Shown here piece by piece: positions 39,714 through 48,834 of a stretch of 64,000 nt of DNA (position 1 is the stretch's first letter; each line of letters opens with the position of its first letter). Source of the DNA: Clostridium jeddahitimonense. Its GTDB lineage: Bacteria > Bacillota > Clostridia > Clostridiales > Clostridiaceae. The notes under the pieces were generated by a model. It was given only the letters and a program-made list of their open reading frames with translations, searched no databases and was not told the origin of the DNA. The position numbers and the translations under genes were made by a program. The stretch spans positions 3,045,653 to 3,109,652 of the forward strand of contig LM994670.1 of assembly GCA_000753455.2 (NCBI GenBank). Direction: 5' to 3'.

Positions 39714-39792
39714 ACTTCTACCTCCTTGTTATACTGCTAATTGATAATTAACATAGAATAATTAATAATTATTCTTTATTAATTTTTAAATA

Positions 39793-40040
39793 TAAAAAAA
39801 CATCCATCCCTAACCTTGGGACGAATGTTTACATACGTGGTTCCACCCAAATTGAATTAATACAATTCAATTCATCTCTTTAAGTTTAACGATTTTCACC
39901 GATAGCATTTCACTTAAATTAAGCTACTAAACCATAACTCCAGGGTAGTTTTCTTATAGTCATATTTAAGAATGCTTACAGCCGGTGACATTCTCTCTCT
40001 TAAAACTGTACTCTATAGTACTCTTCCCTTTCTTTGTCTA
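39793..40040 (-). promoter_or_regulatory. Threonine T-box leader of thrS
   Basis: On the minus strand the T-box core GGGTGGAACCACG (39836-39848) contains TGGA, which pairs with the UCCA end of tRNA-Thr. A terminator stem follows (ACATTCGTCCC paired with GGGATGGATGT) and then TTTTTTT. Upstream, the stem I region holds ACT and ACC codons (39944-39949), candidate Thr specifiers. A promoter (TTGTAA, 18 bases, TAATAT) at 40044-40073 is plausible. The rest of the 527-base gap holds the terminator at 40203. Confidence 0.92.
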
Positions 40041-40202
40041 TAAATATTAAAACTAATATTATCACTCTTACAATATTTTGTAAATATATCTTTTTAAATA
40101 TTTTACATTCTAATACTAAAATCTGTTCCAACCTACTTTTTATATTTTTCTCAACATCTAAAACTTATTAAAAAATATAAAGCCCAAACTTTTTCACTAT
40201 AC

Positions 40203-40237
40203 TACAAAAAAGAAGTCGCACCTTTAATGCGACTTCT
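40203..40237 (-). terminator. Terminator of the nucleoside ABC operon
   Basis: A 10-bp stem (AGAAGTCGCA/TGCGACTTCT, 40211-40237) is followed by TTTTTTGTAG on the minus strand. Confidence 0.9.
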
Positions 40238-40240
40238 CTA

Positions 40241-41035
40241 TTAAAACTTAACATAACCTAATATTTTTCTTTCTTCTAAAACATCTATAGCATCTATAGA
40301 TATATTACCATCAGTATAAGTACACAAGTTAAAACCCGCAGCTTCTTCAAATCTTACAGTTCCATCTTCTTCATTTATTCCAATAAAAGAAAGACTTCTT
40401 GCTGTAAAATATGGTTTACCCGCAAATACTCCATTATAAGGATGATGAGTATGTCCTGAAAATACTCCAATTACTGAGCTGCTTTTTATTATTTCTTCAA
40501 ACTCTTCATCTACTTCTACAGAAGGTGTAACAAATTGTTCTTTTAAAATATGATGATGAAGCATTAAGATTGTATCTTTATTAGTATCTTTACTTAACTC
40601 TTTTTTTAACCATTTCTTTTGTTTTTCTGAAATCATGCCATTACTATTCTTATATTGAGAGTTATCAAAACTTACAATTCTTACTCCTGCAATTTCCTCA
40701 ACATGATTATATGCTTCTTCATTTGCTTCTTTATCAAACCAACCTTTATAAAAAGCTTCCTTATTATCATGATTACCTAATGTAACTATATATGGAGTAT
40801 CTCCAAAAATTTCGTTAAGATTTTCTCTTAATACCTTATAATCTTCAAAGTCACCTGATTCAACTAAATCACCAGTTATTATAATAAACTCTATCTCTTT
40901 TAAGTCAATTCTGTCTATGCATCTTTTAATTTGTGTTAGAGGACTTGTTATATTATTAAAAATAGAATTATATCCAGATTCAGCCTTAGGATAATTCCTT
41001 AAGAAGTGAATATCTGATAAATGTAAAAACCTCAT
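40241..41035 (-). CDS. Metallophosphoesterase, calcineurin-like
   Basis: All five metallophosphatase blocks are visible: HLSDIHF, ITGDLVESGD, LGNHDNK, MLHHHI and GHTHHPY. This places it in the CpdA-like group (cyclic nucleotide phosphodiesterases). Its frame begins at GTG 41044 directly after the permease stop, but AGGTG there fits better as ribosome site for ATG 41035. It is therefore coupled to the importer. A role in trimming phosphorylated nucleosides or cyclic nucleotides is inference from this coupling. Confidence 0.85.
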   Translation of the reverse strand: MRFLHLSDIHFLRNYPKAESGYNSIFNNITSPLTQIKRCIDRIDLKEIEFIIITGDLVESGDFEDYKVLRENLNEIFGDTPYIVTLGNHDNKEAFYKGWFDKEANEEAYNHVEEIAGVRIVSFDNSQYKNSNGMISEKQKKWLKKELSKDTNKDTILMLHHHILKEQFVTPSVEVDEEFEEIIKSSSVIGVFSGHTHHPYNGVFAGKPYFTARSLSFIGINEEDGTVRFEEAAGFNLCTYTDGNISIDAIDVLEERKILGYVKF

Positions 41036-41044
41036 CTTATTCAC

Positions 41045-41956
41045 CTACTTATTTTTCTTTTTTCTTCTTGTTTGTATGCTAAATAATATAAGTGCAACTA
41101 TAGTTGCTACATAAGGGATAGAGGCAGTAATTTGAGTTTTTAATGATGTATTTTGAAGTACATTTCCAGCCGCTTGTGAAAATCCAAAGAATAAACTTGA
41201 GAAAAGAACTCCTAATGGATGAGATTTTCCTAAGTTATTTGCAGCCATAGCAATATATCCACGTCCCGAAGTCATATTTTGCATAAATAGAGTTACAGTT
41301 CCCATTGAAAGAAGAACTCCACCTAATCCACTTAATATTCCTGATAAACTTATTGTAAGGAATTGATATTTCTCTACTGGAGTACCAAGACTTCTTGCAG
41401 CTTCTTTGTTTATTCCTATAGCACGTAATCTATATCCTAAAACCGTTTTGTATAAGAATATGTACATAGCTATAGCTAAAATAAATGCTAAATAGTCAAC
41501 AAAAGTTAACCCTGAGAAAATAGTTCCTATAACAGGAATATCCTTTATAATCGGTAAATCAATCTTAGGAAGACTCACTAAGCTTGGGTCAGTAAATACC
41601 CCTTTTGTTTTAAAGATTATATATAATAAGTAAGTTGTAACTCCCCCCATCATAGTATTAGTAGCCATACCTACTACTACTGGAGATGCCTTTAGTTTAA
41701 TTATACAAAAACCTACTATAGCTGAAACTATCATCCCACTAATAGCACCTGCTAAAACAGATAAGATCACATTATTAGTATAGTAATTAGCAACAATGCT
41801 AAAAAATGCTCCTGTTAGCATCGTTCCTTCCATTGCTATATTAAAAATCTTTACTTTAGAACATATAGCTGCAGCTAAAGTTACTAATAAAATAGGTGTC
41901 ATCATACGAAGAGTTGAATTAGCAACTACCGCTAAATAATCTACACTTAATTCCAT
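41045..41956 (-). CDS. ABC transporter permease, nucleoside (BMP) type, second subunit
   Basis: The 303-residue protein has about 9 membrane segments and the BPD_transp_2 pattern (AAICSKVKIFNIAMEGTMLT, EAARSLGTPVEKYQFLTIS, NNLGKSHPLGVLF). It pairs with the upstream permease, and its ATG overlaps the upstream stop by one base (TAATG). Homologous to NupQ/YufQ. Confidence 0.9.
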   Translation of the reverse strand: MELSVDYLAVVANSTLRMMTPILLVTLAAAICSKVKIFNIAMEGTMLTGAFFSIVANYYTNNVILSVLAGAISGMIVSAIVGFCIIKLKASPVVVGMATNTMMGGVTTYLLYIIFKTKGVFTDPSLVSLPKIDLPIIKDIPVIGTIFSGLTFVDYLAFILAIAMYIFLYKTVLGYRLRAIGINKEAARSLGTPVEKYQFLTISLSGILSGLGGVLLSMGTVTLFMQNMTSGRGYIAMAANNLGKSHPLGVLFSSLFFGFSQAAGNVLQNTSLKTQITASIPYVATIVALILFSIQTRRKKKNK

Positions 41957-43047
41957 TATTGAGCTCCTCCTTTATTTTCTGCATTTTGCTGTTTCTTGTA
42001 CCATTTTACAACGAATCTTGCAGTTATTAATAAAGTAATAATACCTTGAATAATTGTCGTTACTTCAGATGGAACTCCCATACTACGCTCTATAGTACTT
42101 CCCCCTGTAGTAATACCTGCTAAGAAAATAGCACTAACTAATATACCGACTGGGTGATTGCTAGACATTAATGATGCTATGATACCACTCCATGCGAACC
42201 CTGGAGATGTAATCATGCTATCTACATAACGGTATCTTGTACCTAAAACCTCTATAGCACCACCAAGTCCTGCTAAAGCACCACTTAGCATTAATACATA
42301 GTACATCATCTTAGTACTATTAACTCCACCATAATTAGCAAAGTTAGGATTTAATCCACCCATTTTAGCTTTATATCCAAAGCTTGTCTTCTTCATTATG
42401 AAAAGTACTATTAAAACACATATAATAGCAATTATAAATCCCCAATGCAGTGAATATCCTTCAAACATCTTAGGTAAAATATTATCTGTTAGCTTTTGAG
42501 TTTGGATAGCTGATGAGTCAACAGCTAGAGGATCTTTAAAAACATAAGTAGTAAAATAAGATGCAATATAGTCTGCAACATAATTCATCATAAGAGTTAT
42601 GATAAGTAAATCTAACTTAAATCTTTCGCTTACATATGCAGATACAAGCGAATATAATACTCCTACTAATGCTCCACTAATAAGCGCAGCTGTTACAACA
42701 ACTACTGGAGGTCCTGGACAAATTACTGCTACAACTGATGAAGTAAATGCTCCTAAAACCATTTGCCCAGCAGCACCTAAGCTTGAATATCCTGATCCCC
42801 AAGCTAAAGCACCTGCAAGACCAGCAAATATAATAGGAATCGCACGAGTTAATGTAGTTGTTAAATAGTACGCTGAACCAAATCCACCTTTGAACATCCC
42901 AATTATCGCTTCGAAAGGATTAAATCCAGAAAGTGCTATAATAACTCCACCTAATAGCAATCCAACTACAACAGCTTGTAGTGGATGCTTTAAAGGAGCA
43001 TACCAACTAGCAATTTTACTTTTTGCAATAGTACTCTTACTTTTCAT
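41956..43047 (-). CDS. ABC transporter permease, nucleoside (BMP) type, first subunit
   Basis: This 363-residue permease has a cytoplasmic N-terminus followed by 8-10 helices. It shows the BPD_transp_2 motif GGLNPNFANYGGVNSTKMMY and a following SGALAGLGGAIEV. Homologous to NupP/YufP. It overlaps the ATPase stop by 11 bases, with its GGAGG inside the ATPase gene, so translation is coupled. Confidence 0.9.
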   Translation of the reverse strand: MKSKSTIAKSKIASWYAPLKHPLQAVVVGLLLGGVIIALSGFNPFEAIIGMFKGGFGSAYYLTTTLTRAIPIIFAGLAGALAWGSGYSSLGAAGQMVLGAFTSSVVAVICPGPPVVVVTAALISGALVGVLYSLVSAYVSERFKLDLLIITLMMNYVADYIASYFTTYVFKDPLAVDSSAIQTQKLTDNILPKMFEGYSLHWGFIIAIICVLIVLFIMKKTSFGYKAKMGGLNPNFANYGGVNSTKMMYYVLMLSGALAGLGGAIEVLGTRYRYVDSMITSPGFAWSGIIASLMSSNHPVGILVSAIFLAGITTGGSTIERSMGVPSEVTTIIQGIITLLITARFVVKWYKKQQNAENKGGAQ

Positions 43048-44545
43048 TTTCTTTACCTCCTACCATCAATAGACCTAATTCCTTCTCATCAATACTTCCT
43101 CTTATAAATTCTCCAACTATTTCCCCTTCATAAATAACATATATTCTGTCACTTAAATCCATAATTTCACTTAGTTCAGAAGAAACTAATAATACGCTAT
43201 CTCCGCTATTTCTCTTAGCTACAAGTTGATCATGAATAAATTCCATTGCTCCAATATCTATCCCTCTTGTAGGCTCACATGCTATAAGGAGTGGTGTATT
43301 CATAGCCATTTCTCTTGCAACTATAAGCTTCTGAGCGTTACCACCTGAAAGCTCCTTTATCTTTTGATATGGTGAATCTGCTTTAACTAAGAATTTAGTT
43401 ATTAATTCTGATGCATGAGATACAACTTTCTTAATATCTAAGATTCCTCTTTTAGAAAATCCTTCCTTATCCTCAAATCCCATTAATGCATTTTCTGCAA
43501 GAGTGGCTTCTGGAGCACTTCCCCACATATAACGATCTTCTGGAATATGAGCTATACCAGCCTCTCTAATATTCATTACAGTTTTATTGGTAATATCAGA
43601 TTTATCTAGAATAACTTCTCCTCCATCAACCTTTTCTAATCCAGTTATACACCTTATTAATTCAGATTGACCATTGCCTGATACTCCTGCAATACCTACT
43701 ATTTCACCTTTTTTAATATGTAAATTAACATTATTTAAAATATTTTTATTATGTTCACCTTTTAAAACTAAGTCTTTTACTTCTAAAAGATTTTCAGCAG
43801 TTTCTTTTTTAGGAATTACTCTATTAGCAATTTGTCTTCCAACCATTAAATAAGATAATTCCTCAACACTTGTATCTTTTTTTAATCTTTCAGCAACAAC
43901 TTCTCCAAGCCTCATAACTACAACTCTATCTGCAACTTCCATTACTTCATGTAGTTTATGAGTTATGATTATTATGCTCTTACCTAACTTAGCTAACTGT
44001 TTCATAGTCTTTAATAATTCATCAACCTCTATAGGTGTAAGAACTGCCGATGGCTCATCGAAGATAATAATATCAGCATTTTGATAAAGTATTTTTAATA
44101 TTTCTACACGTTGTTGAAGTCCAACTGGACATTCTTCTACGATAGCCTTTGGATCAACATGTAGCATATATTTTTTAGAAAGCTCTTCAACAACTTCTAT
44201 ATTCTTTTTGTAGTCGAAGAATATTCCTTTTTTCACTTCATTCTTGTAAACTATATTTTCCGCTACAGTCATTGATTCAAAAAGCATAAAATGCTGTTGA
44301 ACCATTCCGATACCTTGAGCCATAGCATCTGATGGATTATGAAAGTCCATCTTCTTACCATTTATAAATATTTCTCCTGAATCTGGTCTTTCTAAGCCAT
44401 AAAGTATTTTCATTATAGTAGACTTTCCAGCACCATTTTCACCAACAACAGCAAGTATTTCCCCTTTATTAAGATTTATATTAACCTTATTATTAGCGGT
44501 TACATTACCATATGTTTTAACAATATTTTTCATTTCTAAAAGCAT
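43037..44545 (-). CDS. ABC transporter ATP-binding protein, nucleoside (BMP) type
   Basis: Two ABC domains lie in one 502-residue chain, as in sugar and nucleoside importers. Domain 1 has GENGAGKST, CPVGLQQRVEIL (a degenerate signature) and IIIFDEPSAVL. Domain 2 has SGNGQSELI in place of a canonical Walker A, ELSGGNAQKLIVARE and LLIACEPTRGID. Only domain 1 keeps a good Walker A Lys, which is typical of this subfamily (NupO/YufO). It couples ATP hydrolysis to the two permeases. Confidence 0.92.
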   Translation of the reverse strand: MLLEMKNIVKTYGNVTANNKVNINLNKGEILAVVGENGAGKSTIMKILYGLERPDSGEIFINGKKMDFHNPSDAMAQGIGMVQQHFMLFESMTVAENIVYKNEVKKGIFFDYKKNIEVVEELSKKYMLHVDPKAIVEECPVGLQQRVEILKILYQNADIIIFDEPSAVLTPIEVDELLKTMKQLAKLGKSIIIITHKLHEVMEVADRVVVMRLGEVVAERLKKDTSVEELSYLMVGRQIANRVIPKKETAENLLEVKDLVLKGEHNKNILNNVNLHIKKGEIVGIAGVSGNGQSELIRCITGLEKVDGGEVILDKSDITNKTVMNIREAGIAHIPEDRYMWGSAPEATLAENALMGFEDKEGFSKRGILDIKKVVSHASELITKFLVKADSPYQKIKELSGGNAQKLIVAREMAMNTPLLIACEPTRGIDIGAMEFIHDQLVAKRNSGDSVLLVSSELSEIMDLSDRIYVIYEGEIVGEFIRGSIDEKELGLLMVGGKENEK

Positions 44546-44584
44546 GTTAAACTTACTCCTTTTCTAAGTGAATTTTGAGCATAA

Positions 44585-44621
44585 AAGAAGGGTTGAAGCA
44601 AATCTTGCTACAGCCCCTCTT
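44585..44621 (-). terminator. Attenuator-like hairpin between the lipoprotein and ATPase genes
   Basis: An 8-bp stem (AAGAAGGG 44585-44592 with CCCCTCTT 44614-44621, one G-U) lies within the operon gap, followed by TTATGC on the minus strand. It could lower expression of the downstream genes relative to the binding protein. Confidence 0.5.
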
Positions 44622-44637
44622 AAAATTTATCTATATA

Positions 44638-45696
44638 CTAATTTGCAGATTCTTCTGGAACTTCAATTACTAGTTCCCCTGATATTATTTTGTCTGCTGC
44701 TTTCTTTCCTGCTTCAATAACCTCGTCAGTTATTATATCAGTATTTCTATAGTTCATAGTTTCAGGTGTAACACCTACAACTCCGAATGCACCTTCTTTT
44801 AATCCAAGAACTTGTGCTCCACCTTCTAATTCTCCAGCTAAGAACTTATCAACTATATTATTAACTACTGCCCCTGTGTTTTTTAATAATCCACCGATTA
44901 TATATGGATTTTCTTCAGTAGTTTGGTCAATACTTAAACCTGTTGTGTATATTGGTGTACCTTTTTTAGCTAATTCTTGTGCTGCTTGATATATTCCAGA
45001 GTTTGCACTTGCAGATACTCCTCCGAATATAAAGTTAGCCCCAGCAGCTTTTTGTTGTAATGCATATTCATAAGCTAAGTTTGTATCATTGTATGAGTTT
45101 ATGTAGTTGTACATAAATTTAGCATCTGGTTTAACAGACTTTACACCCTCTGAGAACCCATATCTATACTTATAAGTAGCTTGAGTTTGGAATGAAGCAA
45201 TATATCCATATAAACTTTCATTAGGGAAAGCTGTTCCTACCATTGCTCCTTGAACATATGCACCTTGTGCTTCATCGAATCCAAAGCTTGCAACTTTTTC
45301 ATTAGAAGCAGTTGTATCAATTACAGCATATTTAGTATTTGGGAATGCATCTGCAGCTTCACTAAATGGGTCAGCAGCTTGCCAGCCCACACCTATAATT
45401 AAGTCATATCCTTCATTAGATGCAGCTCTTGTATTTTCTTCCCAAGCAGCAGTATCTGTACATTCAATAGATGTCCATTTAAATCCATATTTATCTGCAG
45501 CATCTTTTAATGCATTGTATGCTTGAAGGATAAATTGCTCTGTACCAATTGTATCTGAAATTAAAGCTATATTTAATTTTGAATAATCTCCATTTGCTCC
45601 TTCATTTCCTGATTGTCCTTTACTTGAAGAACTAGAACATCCAGCGAAAAGAAGAGTTGTCATAATAAGTAATAAAGAAGTTACTATCTTTTTCAT
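44638..45696 (-). CDS. BMP-family nucleoside-binding lipoprotein
   Basis: A lipoprotein signal (LLFAGCSSSSSKGQS) leads to a BMP/PnrA-type receptor: NIALISDTIGTEQFILQAY, GYDLIIGVGWQAADPFSEAA and GASVSANSG-like sugar-pocket sequence. Such proteins bind purine nucleosides (PnrA) in many bacteria. It is first in a five-gene operon: binding protein, ATPase, two permeases, phosphoesterase. Its own promoter was not clear. Ribosome site GGAGAT. Confidence 0.9.
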   Translation of the reverse strand: MKKIVTSLLLIMTTLLFAGCSSSSSKGQSGNEGANGDYSKLNIALISDTIGTEQFILQAYNALKDAADKYGFKWTSIECTDTAAWEENTRAASNEGYDLIIGVGWQAADPFSEAADAFPNTKYAVIDTTASNEKVASFGFDEAQGAYVQGAMVGTAFPNESLYGYIASFQTQATYKYRYGFSEGVKSVKPDAKFMYNYINSYNDTNLAYEYALQQKAAGANFIFGGVSASANSGIYQAAQELAKKGTPIYTTGLSIDQTTEENPYIIGGLLKNTGAVVNNIVDKFLAGELEGGAQVLGLKEGAFGVVGVTPETMNYRNTDIITDEVIEAGKKAADKIISGELVIEVPEESAN

Positions 45697-45759
45697 AATC
45701 TCATCTCCTAAAATTCATTTGTTGACTTAATTATAATAATTAATTCGACAAAAAAATAT

Positions 45760-45773
45760 GACCTATGTCCTAT
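45760..45773 (-). promoter_or_regulatory. Tandem 7-base repeat upstream of the nucleoside operon
   Basis: On the minus strand ATAGGAC and ATAGGTC lie head to tail about 65 bases before the lipoprotein gene. They may be an operator. The other bases of this 346-base gap are A/T-rich, with nothing else identified. Confidence 0.3.
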
Positions 45774-46042
45774 TTCCACAAAAAATCTGTATATTTTCAT
45801 TTTTATCAAATAAATTATTCGTATTTTTAACTTAAAATTAACATTTTTTAATATAATTAAAATAATAACCTTAACCTTATCGTTTTCATTATACCTTATA
45901 TTAAATAAATATTTATTTAGTAAAATAATAAATATCCCTTGTGAATAGCAACTTGTGTTGTACCTATTCTATAGTTATGCTAAAATAAAAACACTATATA
46001 CGAACATTAACTCTAATAAACATACTTACTCTGGAGGATATT

Positions 46043-46702
46043 ATGATAAAAGTAGATGATAAGTCTTTGTTAGATAAATATATTACTAACAGTGGTATTC
46101 TTGATATATTTTCAACTGATATCAATCCATATATAGACCTTTTTCATTTTAACAAGGGAGAGTTTCTAATAAATGAAGGTGAGTGCTCAAACTATCTTTA
46201 TTTTTTAGTTCACGGAAAATTAAAAGTATTTTCCCATTCTAGTTCTGGAAAAATAATGTCTTTATCACACTTTAACTCCTTTGAAATTATAGGGGAAACA
46301 TGTAGCCTTTGGGATAAGCCTCCTACGGCTTTTGTCCAGACTACATCAGCTTGTTACTGTATAGGAATTTCTATGAAACATAGAAATATTTTATTAAATG
46401 ATATTAATTTTTTAAGATATACCTGTAAAAACCTTGGTGAAAGACTAAGCTATATGAATAATAATACTTGTATTAATCTTTATGACTCACTTGAAAGCCG
46501 TCTTGCGTCATTTATTTTAAGAAGAGAAAAAGATGGTATTTTTAGTTATAATTTAACTGAGTGTGCCGAACTACTATGCACTAGCTATAGACATTTACTT
46601 AGAGTTATTAATTCATTTTGTGCTTCAGGAAAATTAGAGAAAAATAAGAAAAGCTATAAAATCTTAGACAGAGGTTTTTTTGAAAAAATTTCATCATATT
46701 AG
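46043..46702 (+). CDS. Crp/Fnr-family transcriptional regulator
   Basis: A cyclic-nucleotide-binding-type beta barrel (residues 15-125: FNKGEFLINEGECSNYLYFL, HGKLKVFS) precedes a C-terminal helix-turn-helix (LTECAELLCTSYRHLLRVIN). It lacks an Fnr-style N-terminal Cys cluster. The effector is not evident; the cNMP-binding Arg is not clear. It is divergent from the nucleoside importer (346-base gap) and may control it. Ribosome site GGAGG. Confidence 0.85.
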   Translation: MIKVDDKSLLDKYITNSGILDIFSTDINPYIDLFHFNKGEFLINEGECSNYLYFLVHGKLKVFSHSSSGKIMSLSHFNSFEIIGETCSLWDKPPTAFVQTTSACYCIGISMKHRNILLNDINFLRYTCKNLGERLSYMNNNTCINLYDSLESRLASFILRREKDGIFSYNLTECAELLCTSYRHLLRVINSFCASGKLEKNKKSYKILDRGFFEKISSY

Positions 46703-46704
46703 TA

Positions 46705-46780
46705 GAAAATCCACGCTTTTTTAGAACTCGCTATTGCCTATTAGACATAATGTAGTTCATTAAGCATGGATTTTTTTAAC
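46705..46780 (+). terminator. Terminator of the Crp/Fnr gene
   Basis: AAAATCCACGCTT pairs with AAGCATGGATTTT (one mismatch, long loop) and is followed by more T's. Confidence 0.6.
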
Positions 46781-46802
46781 TATATCCGATTTATTACTAA
46801 TA

Positions 46803-47675
46803 TTAAAACTCTGCTATCTCTACCTTTCCATCTTTTAATACTTTAAATGTTATTCCCCTCTCATAGTCTTCAGTTATATAAATCTCTGAATTACTTAAGG
46901 CATTTCTAACTCTCTTACTAGCAGAATTAGTATCTACTGCAGTATCTGTTGTGATAACTGAATACTTAGGAGAAACAGCTATAGCAAATTCATCTGACGT
47001 AGCATCTTTATTTCCATGATTTCCAACCTTTAATATATCACTAGAAAGGTCTACCCCTGCATCCATAAGTGTCTTCTCCTCTGCGAACTGCATATCACCA
47101 GTAAATAAAAATTTTACTCCATTCACTTCAAGGTTCATAACTAGAGAATTATCATTATCATCATCTCGGTTTAACACTAAAGGACCAATTACATCAAAAC
47201 TAATTGCATCTGTTATTTCAACTTTATCGCCTGAACTTAACTTAGTTAAAGGTATAGAAAGTTCTTCTGATAAATTATCTATCTTATTTTCACCATTCTT
47301 TTTATTTTCAGATATTTCAGCTCTATACATCATATCTATATCGTAAGCTGCAGCTAACTCTCCCATTCCCCCAATATGATCTTTATGAGTGTGAGTTAAA
47401 AATACTCCATCTAAATTATCTACATCTTTTGCTTTTAGACCATCTATAAGCATTTGTGAATTCTCTTCTAATCCAGTATCTATAAGATAATTTTTATCTT
47501 CAACTTGAATTAAAATAGCATCTCCTTTACCTACGTTTATATACGAAACACTAACCTCGTTACCTTCATTGGTTATATTTGAAGAATCACTATCTTTACC
47601 TTTTCCACAACCAACTAAGATAAATATAATAAATATACTACTTAATACTTTTAATATATTCTTTCTATCCTTCAT
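46803..47675 (-). CDS. MBL-fold hydrolase lipoprotein (ComEC C-terminal-like)
   Basis: A lipoprotein signal peptide ends in IFILVGCGKG. The metallo-beta-lactamase fold has INVGKGDAILIQ, FLTHTHKDHIGGMGELA (HxHxDH) and FLFTGDMQFAEE, as in ComEC/Rec2-like external nuclease domains. It is therefore an outside-facing metal-dependent hydrolase of unknown substrate, perhaps nucleic acid. The frame starts at GTG 47678, but AGGAG fits ATG 47675. Gap of 30 bases to the AraC gene, so the two may be an operon. Confidence 0.85.
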   Translation of the reverse strand: MKDRKNILKVLSSIFIIFILVGCGKGKDSDSSNITNEGNEVSVSYINVGKGDAILIQVEDKNYLIDTGLEENSQMLIDGLKAKDVDNLDGVFLTHTHKDHIGGMGELAAAYDIDMMYRAEISENKKNGENKIDNLSEELSIPLTKLSSGDKVEITDAISFDVIGPLVLNRDDDNDNSLVMNLEVNGVKFLFTGDMQFAEEKTLMDAGVDLSSDILKVGNHGNKDATSDEFAIAVSPKYSVITTDTAVDTNSASKRVRNALSNSEIYITEDYERGITFKVLKDGKVEIAEF

Positions 47676-47705
47676 CACTATTCTCCTAACTAAATTTATA
47701 TTAAT

Positions 47706-48596
47706 TTATTTTTCATAAGCTAACTTACAATATTTTCGATACTGAAGTGGAGTCATCTTATATTTTTTCTTAAATACCCTATAAAAATAGCTTTTCTCTT
47801 TAAACCCAATAATCTCAACAATATTTTGTACAGTTAAATTTGTGGTTACAAGAAGCCATTTAGCTTTTTCTAATTTTATTTCTAATAACTTTTCTGAAAA
47901 CTGACAATTAGCTAAAGCTTTAAACCGTACTGAAAAATATGTAGGATTAAAATTAAAATGTTCTGCCATAGATTTAAGTGTGACTGTTGAATAATTGTCT
48001 ACCATATACTTAAGCCATTTTCCAATATCATAATCCTTCATCATACTAGATTCACTTATAATTAAAGCTTCTTGATGAACACTATGTAAATTACTTAAAA
48101 ACAATATTAAAGCAGCTATTACCAATTTATCATTTTTTTCATTAGAATTGCTTAACTCATATAATAATACCTTTAAATAAGTTTTCACTACCTCTTGCAT
48201 AGTAATATCAAATAATAAATATTCTATTCTAGATGTATCCAACCTAAAAAAATCATATAAAATAGGGCAATCTGCCATTTGCGCTATTAATTGAGTTGTT
48301 ATAAACTCCCTTTTTAAGTTAATAAAGCAGATTTTACTTGCCTCTTCAACATAATATTTTATCTCTTTTACTTGCTTTAATAATACTACATTCCCACTAA
48401 ACAACTTAATGCTCTTAGAATCTAAATTAATAGTTCCTTTGCCAAAGGCTGCTATTAAAACTATATCACCTTTTTCATTTAAGACTTTACCTTCTTCACC
48501 TTCTATTAATTTTATATTATATATGCTATCTTTAATTTCTTTTTTACTTCTTATCTTATTAAAAATATTTTGAATTTTCACAGTTTCTCTTACCAC
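47706..48596 (-). CDS. AraC-family transcriptional regulator
   Basis: Residues 195-290 hold the double helix-turn-helix of AraC (TLKSMAEHFNFNPTYFSVRF, VQNIVEIIGFKEKSYFYRVF, YKMTPLQYRKY). The N-terminal 190 residues are not a clear cupin and contain a helical middle. It is divergent from the secreted flavoprotein gene. A direct repeat at 48675-48695 lies between them, so it probably controls the flavoprotein in answer to an unknown electron acceptor or nutrient. The start is a GTG and its ribosome site is weak; a GTG 15 bases downstream is an alternative. Confidence 0.85.
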   Translation of the reverse strand: MVRETVKIQNIFNKIRSKKEIKDSIYNIKLIEGEEGKVLNEKGDIVLIAAFGKGTINLDSKSIKLFSGNVVLLKQVKEIKYYVEEASKICFINLKREFITTQLIAQMADCPILYDFFRLDTSRIEYLLFDITMQEVVKTYLKVLLYELSNSNEKNDKLVIAALILFLSNLHSVHQEALIISESSMMKDYDIGKWLKYMVDNYSTVTLKSMAEHFNFNPTYFSVRFKALANCQFSEKLLEIKLEKAKWLLVTTNLTVQNIVEIIGFKEKSYFYRVFKKKYKMTPLQYRKYCKLAYEK

Positions 48597-48674
48597 TTTC
48601 TACATTAAACTTATTTTCAAATACACTAAATCTATTTTAATCCTATTAACTTAATGTTACCTTAATCATTTTAT

Positions 48675-48695
48675 TACCATACCATAACTACCATG
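48675..48695. promoter_or_regulatory. Repeated ACCAT sites between AraC regulator and flavoprotein gene
   Basis: Three ACCAT words (TACCAT, ACCAT, TACCATG) fall within 21 bases of the divergent region. Direct repeats of this kind are typical AraC targets; not proven. Confidence 0.4.
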
Positions 48696-48834
48696 TTATT
48701 AAAATACGCTCTCTTTTAGTTCATAAAATAAACCACTTTTTCTGTAAAGTGTATCATCTTCTTTTAATTTTTCTATACTGTTATACTCTTTCTTGTTAGT
48801 TAAATATATAACAATGAATGGGGGATACACTATA

